Notes: a model not told the origin generated them from the sequence alone. Shown: positions 1-7,200, counted from the stretch's first letter. The stretch: DNA of 24,069 nucleotides from Limnohabitans sp. Rim8 (GCA_945877725.1 CAMDXR010000012.1:1-24069); one strand, 5' to 3'. Numbers and translations: made by a program.

Positions 1-149
1 AGAAAACCCAGGCAGGCATCGGTCGGGGTGATCAAGAAACCATCGTCCAGCCGCACACTGATGTTGCCCGCTGTGGCATGCACAAAGCCGCGCTCAAAGA
101 GGCTGCGGCCCACGCGACAAATTTCTTCGCGGGCTTGGGTTTCAGTCAT
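1..149 (-). CDS. otnC: Class II aldolase, 3-oxo-tetronate 4-phosphate decarboxylase (N-terminal part only)
   Basis: Only the first 49 codons are inside the window; the gene continues past the left edge. It starts MTETQAREEICRVG and carries FVHATAGNISVRL, the typical N-terminal A-x-x-G-N-I-S-x-R block of class II aldolases (fuculose-phosphate aldolase fold). Members next to otnK and ltnD usually decarboxylate 3-oxo-tetronate 4-phosphate to a triose phosphate, the last step of threonate/erythronate breakdown. The product name rests mainly on this context because the metal-binding His residues lie outside the window. It is the last gene seen of a minus-strand operon, separated from otnK by 180 bp that hold REP-like palindromes. 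Confidence 0.8.
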   Translation of the reverse strand, partial: MTETQAREEICRVGRSLFERGFVHATAGNISVRLDDGFLITPTDACLGF

Positions 150-187
150 AAAAGCGCTCCTGTGAATGGGGCTGTGATTTTGTCTTT

Positions 188-213
188 GTGGGAGCGAGCC
201 CCTGCTCGCGAAT
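188..213 (+). repeat. REP-like palindrome, copy A (plus orientation)
   Basis: Head GTGGGA (188-193), stem GCGAGC (194-199), loop CCCT (200-203), stem GCTCGC (204-209), tail GAAT (210-213). The 6-bp stem is perfect. The layout (GTGGGA head, short hairpin, GAA tail) resembles REP sequences of gamma- and beta-proteobacteria that are mobilised by RAYT transposases. It lies in the intercistronic gap between otnK and otnC, head to head with copies B and C. Confidence 0.7.
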
Positions 214-235
214 GTGTGCCGCAGCCAAAGCAAGC

Positions 236-261
236 ATTCGGCCGCAGGGGCAGCCTCCCAC
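236..261 (-). repeat. REP-like palindrome, copy B (minus orientation)
   Basis: Read on the minus strand: GTGGGA head, GGCTGC stem, CCCT loop, GCGGCC stem, GAAT tail. Head, loop and tail equal copy A, while the stem differs on both arms and still pairs (one G-U wobble). It faces copy A about 22 bp away, so the pair has a REPIN-like arrangement. Confidence 0.7.
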
Positions 262-278
262 GGGTAGAGGGTTTGGGG

Positions 279-304
279 ATTCGGCCGCAGGGGCAGCCTC
301 CCAC
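279..304 (-). repeat. REP-like palindrome, copy C (minus orientation)
   Basis: The 26-base element is identical to copy B and lies exactly 43 bp further on, as the second unit of a short tandem duplication. It sits just downstream of the otnK stop codon, where a stable hairpin could protect the upstream part of the operon mRNA. Confidence 0.7.
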
Positions 305-329
305 GGGGAGAGGATTCGGGAATTCGGCC

Positions 330-1742
330 TCATCGCAGCACTGTAAAGGCTTTGGTGAAGAAGTCTTCGGTGCCGAAGTTGCCTGATTTAAGGGCGATGT
401 GCACGCCTTCCTTATTAACCAAACCAACACCAACACCACCACCAGAACCAGAACCAGAACCAGCACCAGCACCAGCAGCAGCAGCAGAATTAGCACTGTC
501 CATCAACATCGGCGCATGGCACCACGGGACGCCGGGGTCGATTTGGGGGCCAATTTGCAGTTGGGCAATGCCCAGCGCTTGCACGCAGGCGCCGGAGGTT
601 TCGCCACCTGCTACCACAAGTTGTTGCACGCCCAGTTGCACCAGGCCTCGGGCCACGGCGGCCAAAGCGTGTTCGACCATGGCACCCGCCTCGGCCACGC
701 CCAGTTGTGCCTGCACTTGCTTCACGGCTTCGGGCTCGGCGGTGGAGTACACCAGCACGGGCCCTTGCGCCAACAGCGGGGCGGCCCAGGCCAGCACTTG
801 CTGCACCACTGCATCGGTTTGGCCGTGCATCAGGCTGGCGGGGTGGATGGCCCATGTGGGGCACCCTGTGGCTTTGAAGTGCGCCACTTGGGCGTTGGTG
901 GCCAACGAGCAACTGCCTGATACCACGGCCTGCAAGCCGGTAGGCGTGGGCAATTGGCTGGCTTGCAAAGAGGGTTGCAGGCCAAAATTGGCGGGCAAGC
1001 CAATGGCCACACCCGAACCAGCCGTGACCAAAGGCATGCCCTTGAGCGCGGGACCAAGGCGGTGCAGGTCTTCGTTGCTGGTGGCATCGACCACGGCCAC
1101 GCCCACACCTTCGGCGCGCAAGTCGGCCATGCGTTGCCGAATGGCGGCTTCGCCTTGGGCCACGGTTTTGTAATCGATCAAGCCCACTTTGCGCTGAGTT
1201 TGCGCCTGCATGACGCGCACCAGATTGGCATCGGTCATGGGCGTGAGCGGGTGGTTTTGCATGCCGCTTTCGTTCAGCAGCACGTTGCCCGCAAACAAAT
1301 AGCCTTTGAACACCGTTCGCCCGTTGTCTGGAAACGCCGGGGTGGCGATGCTGAAGTCGGTGTCCAGCGCGTCCATCAGGGCTTCGGTCACCGGGCCGAT
1401 GTTGCCCTCGGGCGTGCTGTCAAAAGTAGAGCAGTATTTGAAATAAATCTGCGTTGCGCCCTGCGCTTGCAGCCACTTGAGCGCGGCCAAAGATTGCGCA
1501 ATGGCCTCTGCAGCAGGGACCGTGCGTGACTTGAGCGCCACCACCACCGCGTCCACGTCGGCCGCCAGCGGCGCGTCGGGCACGCCAATGGTTTGCACCA
1601 CCCGCATGCCCGAGCGCACCAGGTTGTTGGCCAGGTCGGTTGCGCCCGTAAAGTCGTCGGCAATGCAGCCCAGTTTCAGGCCCGGTGCGCGCCTTGTGGT
1701 TTGCTGGTTCGTACTTTGCTCGCTCATGCTGTCTGCGCTCAT
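330..1742 (-). CDS. otnK: 3-oxo-tetronate kinase (four-carbon acid sugar kinase, DUF1537 family)
   Basis: This 470-residue protein phosphorylates 3-oxo-tetronate with ATP in the cytoplasm, the middle step of threonate/erythronate catabolism. The N-terminal substrate domain carries DDFTGATD at residues 29-36, and the C-terminal nucleotide domain carries AGGETSGACVQALG and a terminal ALKSGNFG block; all are hallmarks of the family. The start at 1742 overlaps the ltnD stop as ATGA, which supports it, although a second Met (residue 6) is possible. Residues 420-440 form an unusual tract of Ala, Gly, Ser and Val, encoded only by GNT and TCT codons. The tract splits the normally short link between the PGVPW and ALKSGNFG blocks and makes the protein longer than I would expect for the family. 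Upstream ltnD and downstream otnC support the assignment. Confidence 0.9.
   Translation of the reverse strand: MSADSMSEQSTNQQTTRRAPGLKLGCIADDFTGATDLANNLVRSGMRVVQTIGVPDAPLAADVDAVVVALKSRTVPAAEAIAQSLAALKWLQAQGATQIYFKYCSTFDSTPEGNIGPVTEALMDALDTDFSIATPAFPDNGRTVFKGYLFAGNVLLNESGMQNHPLTPMTDANLVRVMQAQTQRKVGLIDYKTVAQGEAAIRQRMADLRAEGVGVAVVDATSNEDLHRLGPALKGMPLVTAGSGVAIGLPANFGLQPSLQASQLPTPTGLQAVVSGSCSLATNAQVAHFKATGCPTWAIHPASLMHGQTDAVVQQVLAWAAPLLAQGPVLVYSTAEPEAVKQVQAQLGVAEAGAMVEHALAAVARGLVQLGVQQLVVAGGETSGACVQALGIAQLQIGPQIDPGVPWCHAPMLMDSANSAAAAGAGAGSGSGSGGGVGVGLVNKEGVHIALKSGNFGTEDFFTKAFTVLR
423..485 (-). repeat. In-frame trinucleotide/hexanucleotide slippage tract inside otnK
   Basis: On the coding strand, 21 consecutive codons all end in T: GCT runs, then alternating GGT/GCT, GGT/TCT and GGT/GTT. 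They encode residues 420-440 of OtnK as Ala, Gly, Ser and Val only. Such T-ending codons are rare in the rest of this GC-rich gene, so the tract most likely grew by replication slippage. Gain or loss of whole units keeps the reading frame. Confidence 0.85.
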
Positions 1743-2638
1743 GGTTTTGCCTTGGGCAACTCAATACCCGGGAATATTTTGATGACCGCGCTGTCGTCTT
1801 CTTTGGCAAAGCCCGCCGTGCTGGCCTGCATAAACATCTGATGCGCCGTGCTGGACAAGGGCAAGGGAAACTTGCTGGCCCGCGCCATGTCCAAGACCAA
1901 GCCCAGGTCTTTCACAAAAATATCCACCGCCGACAAAGGCGTGTAGTCGGCCGCCAGCACATGCGCCATGCGGTTTTCAAACATCCAACTGTTGCCCGCG
2001 CTGTTCGTAATCACCTCGTACAGTGCCGCCGGGTCCACGCCTTCGCGCAAGCCCAGCGCCATGGCCTCGGCGGCTGCGGCAATGTGCACGCCTGCAAGCA
2101 ATTGGTTAATGACCTTGACCTTGCTGCCCGCGCCCGCACAGTCGCCCAGTTTGTAGACTTTGGCGGCCATGGCGTTTAAAAAGGGCTCGGCCACGGCGTA
2201 GGCGGCGGGTTTGCCGGCCGTCATCATGGTCATCTGGCCGCTGGCGGCTTTGGCAGCTCCGCCCGAAATGGGCGCATCCAGATACAGCAAGCCCAGCGCT
2301 TCTAGCCGGGCTTCCAAACCCACCGACCAGTTCGGGTCGGCGGTGGAGCACATGACAAACACACTGCCGGGCTTCATGCTGGCAGCGCAACCGGGGGTGT
2401 TGCCATCGCCAAACAGCACGGCCTCGGTTTGTGCGGCATTCACCACCACCGACACCACCACATCGCAGGCCGCGCCCAAAGAGGCCAATGAATCGTGCGC
2501 CGTGCCCCCGGCGTGGGTAAAGGCTTCGGCCACCTCGCGGCGCACATCAAACACCTGCACCGAGTGCCCGGCTCGGCGCAAAGATTGCGCCATGCCCGAA
2601 CCCATGGCCCCCAGGCCAATTACACCAACTGTGGTCAT
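1739..2638 (-). CDS. ltnD: L-threonate dehydrogenase-like 3-hydroxyacid dehydrogenase
   Basis: A 299-residue cytoplasmic NAD(P)-dependent beta-hydroxyacid dehydrogenase. The Rossmann motif G-L-G-A-M-G is at residues 8-13, followed by GMAQSLRRAGH. The substrate-binding block DAPISGGAAKAASG and the later GSKVKVINQLL segment, which holds the catalytic Lys, fit the family and its usual length of about 300. The start at 2638 (MTTVGVIGLG) is chosen because the Rossmann strand begins at once and AAGAGAA lies just upstream; the longer open frame to 2743 runs back into the Bug gene. In this operon it should oxidise L-threonate or a close relative to the 3-oxo acid that OtnK phosphorylates. It starts 11 bp after the Bug gene and overlaps otnK by 4 bp. 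Confidence 0.88.
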   Translation of the reverse strand: MTTVGVIGLGAMGSGMAQSLRRAGHSVQVFDVRREVAEAFTHAGGTAHDSLASLGAACDVVVSVVVNAAQTEAVLFGDGNTPGCAASMKPGSVFVMCSTADPNWSVGLEARLEALGLLYLDAPISGGAAKAASGQMTMMTAGKPAAYAVAEPFLNAMAAKVYKLGDCAGAGSKVKVINQLLAGVHIAAAAEAMALGLREGVDPAALYEVITNSAGNSWMFENRMAHVLAADYTPLSAVDIFVKDLGLVLDMARASKFPLPLSSTAHQMFMQASTAGFAKEDDSAVIKIFPGIELPKAKP

Positions 2639-2649
2639 TTTTTGTTCTC

Positions 2650-3633
2650 TTAATCCAAAGTGATCTTGGCAAACGCGGCCACTTGTTTCCACTGCGCCAT
2701 GTCGGCTTGCATGAAGCTGGCCAAGCCCTGCGCGTTGGCCCAAGCCGGTTCGGCCCCCGCTTTGAGCATGGCGGCCTTCACTTCAGGCTGGTTGGCCACA
2801 CGCTCTAGGGCTTGCTCTAGTTTTTGCTGCACGGGGGCGGGCAAACCGGCTGGGGCGGCCACACCAAACCAGGCAAACACTTGATAGCCCTTCATACCCG
2901 CCTCTTCCATGGTGGGCACGTTGGGCAAGGCGCTGCTGCGCTGCGGGGTGGTCACGGCTAGCGCTTTCAGCTTGCCGCCATTGATCAGGCCGAGTGCCGA
3001 GGGCAGGTTGTCAAACATCATGTTGACCTCGTTTGCCATGAGCCCGGTCAGGCCTGCCGCCGCGCCCCGGTAGGGGATGTGCGTGACAAACGCGCCCGAC
3101 TGGCTTTTGTACAGCTCGGCGCTCAGGTGCAACGACGTGCCCTGCCCGTTGGACGCATAGTTGAGCTGGCCGGGCTTGGACTTGGCCAGTGCGGTGAGAT
3201 CGGCCACCGAATTGATGCCTGCAGCCGGGTTCACCACCAGCACATTGGGCACCCGGCCCAGCAAGGCCACGGGGGCAATTTGCTCGGGTTTGTAGGGCAA
3301 CTTGGAGTACAGCGCAGGGCTGATGGTCAACGGCGGCGAGGCCATGAGCAGGGTGTAGCCATCGGGCGCAGCGCGGGCCGCCTCGGCAGCGCCCAAGTTG
3401 CCGCCCGCCCCGGGTTTGTTGTCGATCACGATGGATTGCCCCAGCTCCAGCGCCAACTTGGGGGCCACCAAACGGGCCATGTTGTCGATCAAGCCCCCAG
3501 GCGGAAACGGCACCACCAGCTTGACGGGCCGTGCCGGCCAAGCCTGTGCAAAAGCCGGGGCGGCTGAAATGGCAGCCAGAAAAGGCGTGGCGACGACAGC
3601 GGCCAAGGCCGATACCCAAAATCTGCGTTGCAT
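2650..3633 (-). CDS. Bug-family (TctC) periplasmic tripartite tricarboxylate transporter receptor
   Basis: A 327-residue secreted solute receptor. Residues 1-30 are a signal peptide ending in AAPAFA-Q, followed by the family opening WPARPVKLVVPFPPGG and later GAGGNLGAAEAARA and the LPNVPTMEEAG block. Bug proteins bind carboxylates in the periplasm for TctAB-type transporters or act as sensors; no TctA or TctB gene is in this window. As first gene of the ltnD-otnK-otnC operon it probably binds a four-carbon sugar acid, which is inference from position. The start is supported by AGGAG (3641-3645 on the minus strand), 7 bases before the ATG. The stop is 11 bp before ltnD. Confidence 0.9.
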   Translation of the reverse strand: MQRRFWVSALAAVVATPFLAAISAAPAFAQAWPARPVKLVVPFPPGGLIDNMARLVAPKLALELGQSIVIDNKPGAGGNLGAAEAARAAPDGYTLLMASPPLTISPALYSKLPYKPEQIAPVALLGRVPNVLVVNPAAGINSVADLTALAKSKPGQLNYASNGQGTSLHLSAELYKSQSGAFVTHIPYRGAAAGLTGLMANEVNMMFDNLPSALGLINGGKLKALAVTTPQRSSALPNVPTMEEAGMKGYQVFAWFGVAAPAGLPAPVQQKLEQALERVANQPEVKAAMLKAGAEPAWANAQGLASFMQADMAQWKQVAAFAKITLD

Positions 3634-3662
3634 GACGAAACTCCTGAAGAATTGATCAGGTC

Positions 3663-3668
3663 ATCATA
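3663..3668 (-). promoter_or_regulatory. Possible -10 box of the threonate operon
   Basis: On the minus strand TATGAT occurs about 30 bases before the Bug start codon, one mismatch from TATAAT. No good -35 box is found at the usual distance, so the promoter may depend on an activator, or the match may be chance. Confidence 0.3.
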
Positions 3669-3812
3669 CAAATTTTGGCGTAAGGCGGCATCAGGGTGAA
3701 TACGGGGGAGGGGATTTGGCTGCCAATGTCACCTGCAGATTTGCGCACGTATCCCGAGTGGCATAAAAGTTTATTTAAGAATCAACGCGGCAGAAAAGGG
3801 AAAGATGCCGAT

Positions 3813-3842
3813 TTGTCAGAAATAAAACTATACTTCTGACAA
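3813..3842 (+). promoter_or_regulatory. abiE promoter with inverted-repeat operator
   Basis: A perfect 9-bp inverted repeat TTGTCAGAA (3813-3821) and TTCTGACAA (3834-3842) with a 12-bp AT-rich spacer lies 14 bp before the abiEi start codon. A -10-like TATACT (3829-3834) sits in the spacer and touches the right arm; no convincing -35 was found. AbiEi antitoxins are known to repress their own operon by binding inverted repeats in the promoter, and this site has the position expected for that. Confidence 0.65.
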
Positions 3843-3856
3843 CTGAAGATCACCCC

Positions 3857-4450
3857 ATGAGCCCACTTGCCCAAGCCGTTATGTCTGCCGCCGAATCCCT
3901 GCCGGAGGGATGGCTGCTTTCGCCCAAGGCTTTTTTACATCTTGGGTCGCGCGTCGCAGTGGACCAAACGCTGTCACGCTTGACCAAAGAGGGCCGATTG
4001 TTGCGGGTGGCTCGCGGTGCCTATGCACGGCCAGTGCAAGGGCGTTTTGGTGAGCGTCCACCTGCAGCAGAGGCCGTGGTGCAAGCCATTGAGGCGGGCA
4101 ATGCTGAGGTGGTGGTGGCCAGTGGCGCGGTTGAAGCCAATGCTTTGGGGCTGACAACGCAGGTTCCGGTCAAAGAGGTTTATCTGACTTCAGGCCCCTC
4201 ACGTCGATTGCGTTTAGGCAATCGGGAGCTTTATTTAAAGCACGGAACGCGCAGTGAAATGGTTCTAGGTAAACGCCCTGCAGGCAAGGCCATTCGCGCA
4301 CTCTTGTGGTTGGGGCCAGAGCAAGCGCCCACGGCTTTGCAGGTCTTAAAAAGCCAGCTTGAAGCACAGGAGTGGGAGGCCTTGCTGGCAGCCCGTGCCG
4401 TTTTGCCCAGTTGGATGGCGCGTGCCGTGAGTCGGTACGCGGGTGTCTGA
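3857..4450 (+). CDS. abiEi: AbiEi-type antitoxin and autorepressor
   Basis: A 197-residue protein read as the antitoxin of a type IV toxin-antitoxin pair. The N-terminal part (about residues 1-60) looks like a winged helix: a helix-turn-helix stretch followed by LTKEGRLLRVARGAYAR, the characteristic R-V-x-R-G-x-Y turn of AbiEi-like and DUF6088 proteins. The remainder (ASGAVEANALGLTTQVP, YLTSGPSRRLRLGN) matches the C-terminal domain of that group. Family members act as DNA-binding repressors and neutralise the AbiEii toxin without stable contact. The start follows a weak GAAG about 8 bases upstream. The gene overlaps the toxin gene by 8 bp. Its bases are noticeably less GC-rich at third positions than the neighbouring metabolic genes. 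Confidence 0.82.
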   Translation: MSPLAQAVMSAAESLPEGWLLSPKAFLHLGSRVAVDQTLSRLTKEGRLLRVARGAYARPVQGRFGERPPAAEAVVQAIEAGNAEVVVASGAVEANALGLTTQVPVKEVYLTSGPSRRLRLGNRELYLKHGTRSEMVLGKRPAGKAIRALLWLGPEQAPTALQVLKSQLEAQEWEALLAARAVLPSWMARAVSRYAGV

Positions 4451-5456
4451 TTCCTGGTTCTCGCTCAGTCGCGAAGATCAATCAGAAGCCTTGGAGGTCG
4501 CGGCTGCCATCACCGGTCGTGCGCCCCATTTGTTGGAAAAGGACGTTTGGGTGGTTTGGACCTTGTCCGCCCTCTACGGGTCATCGATGGCCGAACAGCT
4601 GACCTTTAAAGGCGGCACATCCTTGTCCAAGGTTTACAAGCTCATTGATCGGTTTTCTGAAGACATCGATTTGACCTATGACATCCGCCAAGTGGTGCCG
4701 GAGCTTTTGAAGAGCGGTAACCCCATACCCGCATCTCCCAGTCAGGCTAAAAAAATCACCGACGCTGTGCGGGACCGCCTGCCGGAATGGATCAAGAACA
4801 CGGTTCAGCCCGTTTTAGCAGCGGCTATTCAGCGCGACCGCCTTGACGTGAACCTGTCGGTTGCGGGCCAAGAAAAGGAAAAGTTGATCCTCACTTACAG
4901 GCCCATCAGAGTGGGGACAGGTTACGCCTCTTCCACAATTCAGCTTGAATTCGGAGGGCGTGCGACGGGTGAACCACATCATCGTCATACCGTGGCTTGT
5001 GACATGGCGCCTGCCATAGCAGAAATCCGATTTCCAACAGCGTCACCGTGGGTCATGGCTGCAGAAAGAACATTCTGGGAAAAAGCCACAGCGGCGCATG
5101 TCTTTAGTCAGCAAGGGCGTTTACGAGGCGAGCGGTTTTCGCGCCATTGGTATGACTTAGCGGCAATGGCCCGCTCAGGGCACGCTCAAATCGCCATCAA
5201 GGACCGACCATTGGCCTGTGCAGTGGCAGAACACAAAGCCATGTTCTTTGCCGAAAAAGATGACAACAAGTGCTTGATCAATTACCAAGCAGCGGTCGGT
5301 GGTTGCATTCAATTGGTACCCCAAGGGGATGCCTTGGCCTCGCTTAGGCAAGATTATTTAGCGATGCTTGCCGATGGTCTCTTGGCTTTGAATGCGCCAG
5401 CATTTGAGGAAATCATCGAGATTTGTATGGGCCTACAAAAAGAAATCAACGCTTGA
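4443..5456 (+). CDS. abiEii: AbiEii-type nucleotidyltransferase toxin (DUF1814)
   Basis: A 337-residue member of the AbiEii family, cytoplasmic nucleotidyltransferase-fold toxins that stop growth and can abort phage infection. The signature is clear: EKDVWVVWTL (32-41), then the nucleotidyltransferase block KGGTSLSKVYKLIDRFSED with GGTSLSK at 57-63 and the metal-binding D-x-D at D74 and D76 (SEDIDLT). A conserved Lys block follows in ERTFWEKATAAH and a late SRHWYDLAAMA segment. Length fits the family. It starts with GTG, inside the end of abiEi with an 8-bp overlap, which implies translational coupling and tight stoichiometry. All visible catalytic residues are present, so the toxin looks intact. 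The gene ends 27 bp from the convergent NIPSNAP gene. Confidence 0.88.
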   Translation: MSDSWFSLSREDQSEALEVAAAITGRAPHLLEKDVWVVWTLSALYGSSMAEQLTFKGGTSLSKVYKLIDRFSEDIDLTYDIRQVVPELLKSGNPIPASPSQAKKITDAVRDRLPEWIKNTVQPVLAAAIQRDRLDVNLSVAGQEKEKLILTYRPIRVGTGYASSTIQLEFGGRATGEPHHRHTVACDMAPAIAEIRFPTASPWVMAAERTFWEKATAAHVFSQQGRLRGERFSRHWYDLAAMARSGHAQIAIKDRPLACAVAEHKAMFFAEKDDNKCLINYQAAVGGCIQLVPQGDALASLRQDYLAMLADGLLALNAPAFEEIIEICMGLQKEINA

Positions 5457-5483
5457 TCGCGACAAATCCGCAGCCCACCCCAT

Positions 5484-5801
5484 TCAAGGCTGCCGTCCCC
5501 ACGGGGCTGACAACATGAGTTTGTTTTCTTGTTCCCGGATCAGGGGGCGGATTTTGGCGGCAAAGGCTATAAAGGCCGGGTCGACATAGACCCCGGCCCA
5601 AAAGGCGCGGCGGTCGGCGTCGTCTTCAAACTTCCAGACGTGAATCAATTGGTTCAACGCACCCACATCCCCCGTGAAATAGCCCACCAGTCTTTCGGGG
5701 TGTTTGGACAGTGCGGGCCAGCCTTCGTTGCTGTAGAGGGAGACGAGTTCGCTCATTTTCCCGACGATGACGTGGTAGGTGCGCAGTTCGTAAATGGCCA
5801 T
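5484..5801 (-). CDS. NIPSNAP family protein
   Basis: A 105-residue protein of the dimeric alpha/beta-barrel NIPSNAP family. It opens MAIYELRTYHVIVGKM and contains GYFTGDVGALNQLIHVWKFEDDADRRAFW, the G-x-x-x-x-x-G-x-L-N-x-x-x-H-x-W pattern of the family, then IRPLIREQENKLM. The start at 5801 is chosen over longer frames because a GGAG lies about 6-9 bases upstream and the barrel begins immediately. The molecular role of bacterial members is not settled. It is a single gene, convergent with abiEii and divergent from the argE-like gene; 154 bp separates it from that gene and I could not assign a firm promoter there. Confidence 0.85.
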   Translation of the reverse strand: MAIYELRTYHVIVGKMSELVSLYSNEGWPALSKHPERLVGYFTGDVGALNQLIHVWKFEDDADRRAFWAGVYVDPAFIAFAAKIRPLIREQENKLMLSAPWGRQP

Positions 5802-5955
5802 GAAAACTCCAACAACACAGGTGAATTGAACGGTTGACTTTAGGTGCAACCGGATTGGCCTGATGTCGGCAAGGTGACCCGTGGGGGCAGGGTGGGGCTT
5901 GTAATATCCGCTTTTGAACCCAGTTAGAGCCCCCCAACCACTGACGGAGTCCCCC

Positions 5956-7200
5956 ATGAACGCCCCCCTTTCACCCACCGCCCTGGCACCGGATCCAGCG
6001 GCTGGTCAAAATCCAATTCAGGCCGCTGACTTGGCCGCCTTGCCAATCATCGAAAAATGGATCGCGTTTGCCACCGTCTCGCGTGACAGCAATCTGGCAT
6101 TGCTGGACTGGACCGAGGCTTACCTGAACGATCTGGGCATTGCGTGCAGCCGCACCTATGACGACACCGGCAAAAAAGCCAACCTGTGGGCCACTTTGCC
6201 GGCGCACGACGGTGAAACCAAAATCGGCGGTCTGGTGTTGTCGGGCCACACCGATGTGGTGCCGGTGGATGGCCAGCCTTGGGACACCGACCCGTTCAAG
6301 GTCGAGGTGATTGGCGACAAGATGTTTGGCCGTGGCGTGACCGACATGAAGAGTTTTGGCGCCACCTGCCTGATGATGGTGCCCGAGTTGCTCAAGCGCA
6401 AACTCAAGCGCCCGATTCACCTGGCCTTCAGTTACGACGAAGAAGTGGGCTGCATTGGGGTGCGCCGCATGATTGCCGACGTGATGGCGCAGGGCTTCAA
6501 ACCAGCCGGTTGCATTGTGGGCGAACCCACGGGCATGCAGGTGGTGATTGCGCACAAAGGCAAGCTGGGCTTTAAAACCACGGTGCACGGGTTTGAGGCG
6601 CATTCGTCGCTGACCCCCTTGGGCGTCAACGCGGTGGAGATCGCTTGCGAGTTCGTTGCCCACCTCAAGTCTATGCATCGCGAGTTGGCCCAAAACGGCC
6701 CGTTCGACCCGATTTACGACGTGCCCCACACCACCATCCACACGGGCGTGATTGCTGGGGGCACAGCGCTCAACATCATTCCACGCCAGTGCGAGGTGAC
6801 TTGGGAGATTCGGCACCACCACCTCGACTCGCCCGAAGCCTTGCTGGCCCGGGCGCAGGCCTTTGCCGACAGCTTGGTGCCCGCCATGCAAGCGGTGGCC
6901 CCAGACACCGGCATCACGCACGAGCTGAAATCGGTGCTGCCCGGTTTTGCCACCGATGCCGACAGCGAAATTGCCCAACTGTGTTTTGACTGTGCCGAAG
7001 TCGATCCCGCTTTAGGGGCGGGCAAGGTGTCTTTTGGCACCGAAGCGGCGCTGTTTCACCAAGCGGGTGTGCCCACTATCGTGTGCGGCCCCGGCCACAT
7101 TGCCCAAGCACACCAGCCCAACGAATGGGTCACGTTAGCCCAACTGGCTTGGTGCGAGCGCTTCATGCGCCGCTTGGCCGATCGGGTTTGCGTTGGCTGA
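5956..7200 (+). CDS. argE: ArgE-like acetylornithine deacetylase, M20 metallopeptidase family
   Basis: A 414-residue cytoplasmic zinc hydrolase. Metal and catalytic residues are visible in order: H98 and D100 in SGHTDVVPVDG, D130 in GRGVTDMKSFG, then the Glu pair E162-E163 in SYDEEVGC, and the late His in GPGHIAQAHQPNEW. The dimerisation domain lies between, with the AHSSLTPLGVNA and IIPRQCEVTWEIR blocks. These fit N-acetylornithine deacetylase, which releases ornithine and acetate, but the M20 family is broad and another N-acyl amino acid may be the substrate. The start is set by GGAG (5946-5949), 6 bases before ATG. A Bug receptor follows after 35 bp and is probably co-transcribed, hinting at a catabolic rather than purely biosynthetic role. 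Confidence 0.85.
   Translation: MNAPLSPTALAPDPAAGQNPIQAADLAALPIIEKWIAFATVSRDSNLALLDWTEAYLNDLGIACSRTYDDTGKKANLWATLPAHDGETKIGGLVLSGHTDVVPVDGQPWDTDPFKVEVIGDKMFGRGVTDMKSFGATCLMMVPELLKRKLKRPIHLAFSYDEEVGCIGVRRMIADVMAQGFKPAGCIVGEPTGMQVVIAHKGKLGFKTTVHGFEAHSSLTPLGVNAVEIACEFVAHLKSMHRELAQNGPFDPIYDVPHTTIHTGVIAGGTALNIIPRQCEVTWEIRHHHLDSPEALLARAQAFADSLVPAMQAVAPDTGITHELKSVLPGFATDADSEIAQLCFDCAEVDPALGAGKVSFGTEAALFHQAGVPTIVCGPGHIAQAHQPNEWVTLAQLAWCERFMRRLADRVCVG

Larger units (their letters stand above)
236..329. repeat. 43-bp tandem repeat, about 2.2 units
   Basis: The string ATTCGGCC recurs at 236, 279 and 322, giving an exact 43-bp period. Units one and two match closely through the REP palindrome and diverge slightly in the following GGGTAGAGG / GGGGAGAGG spacer. 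The third unit is broken off after eight bases near the otnK stop codon. The array is noncoding, between otnK and otnC. Confidence 0.8.

Noticed and set aside
236..329. CRISPR array
   Set aside because: The repeats abut with similar spacers and include a REP hairpin; there are only two full units and no cas genes.
352..1173. Open frame of 273 codons on the plus strand opposite otnK
   Set aside because: It is antisense to a well-supported kinase, has low-complexity Pro/Ala/Thr/Cys-rich composition and no recognisable domain or ribosome binding site.
5971..6978. Open frame of 335 codons on the minus strand opposite the argE-like gene
   Set aside because: It is rich in His, Gly and Arg, typical of antisense reading of a GC-rich gene, and the plus-strand gene has all catalytic motifs.
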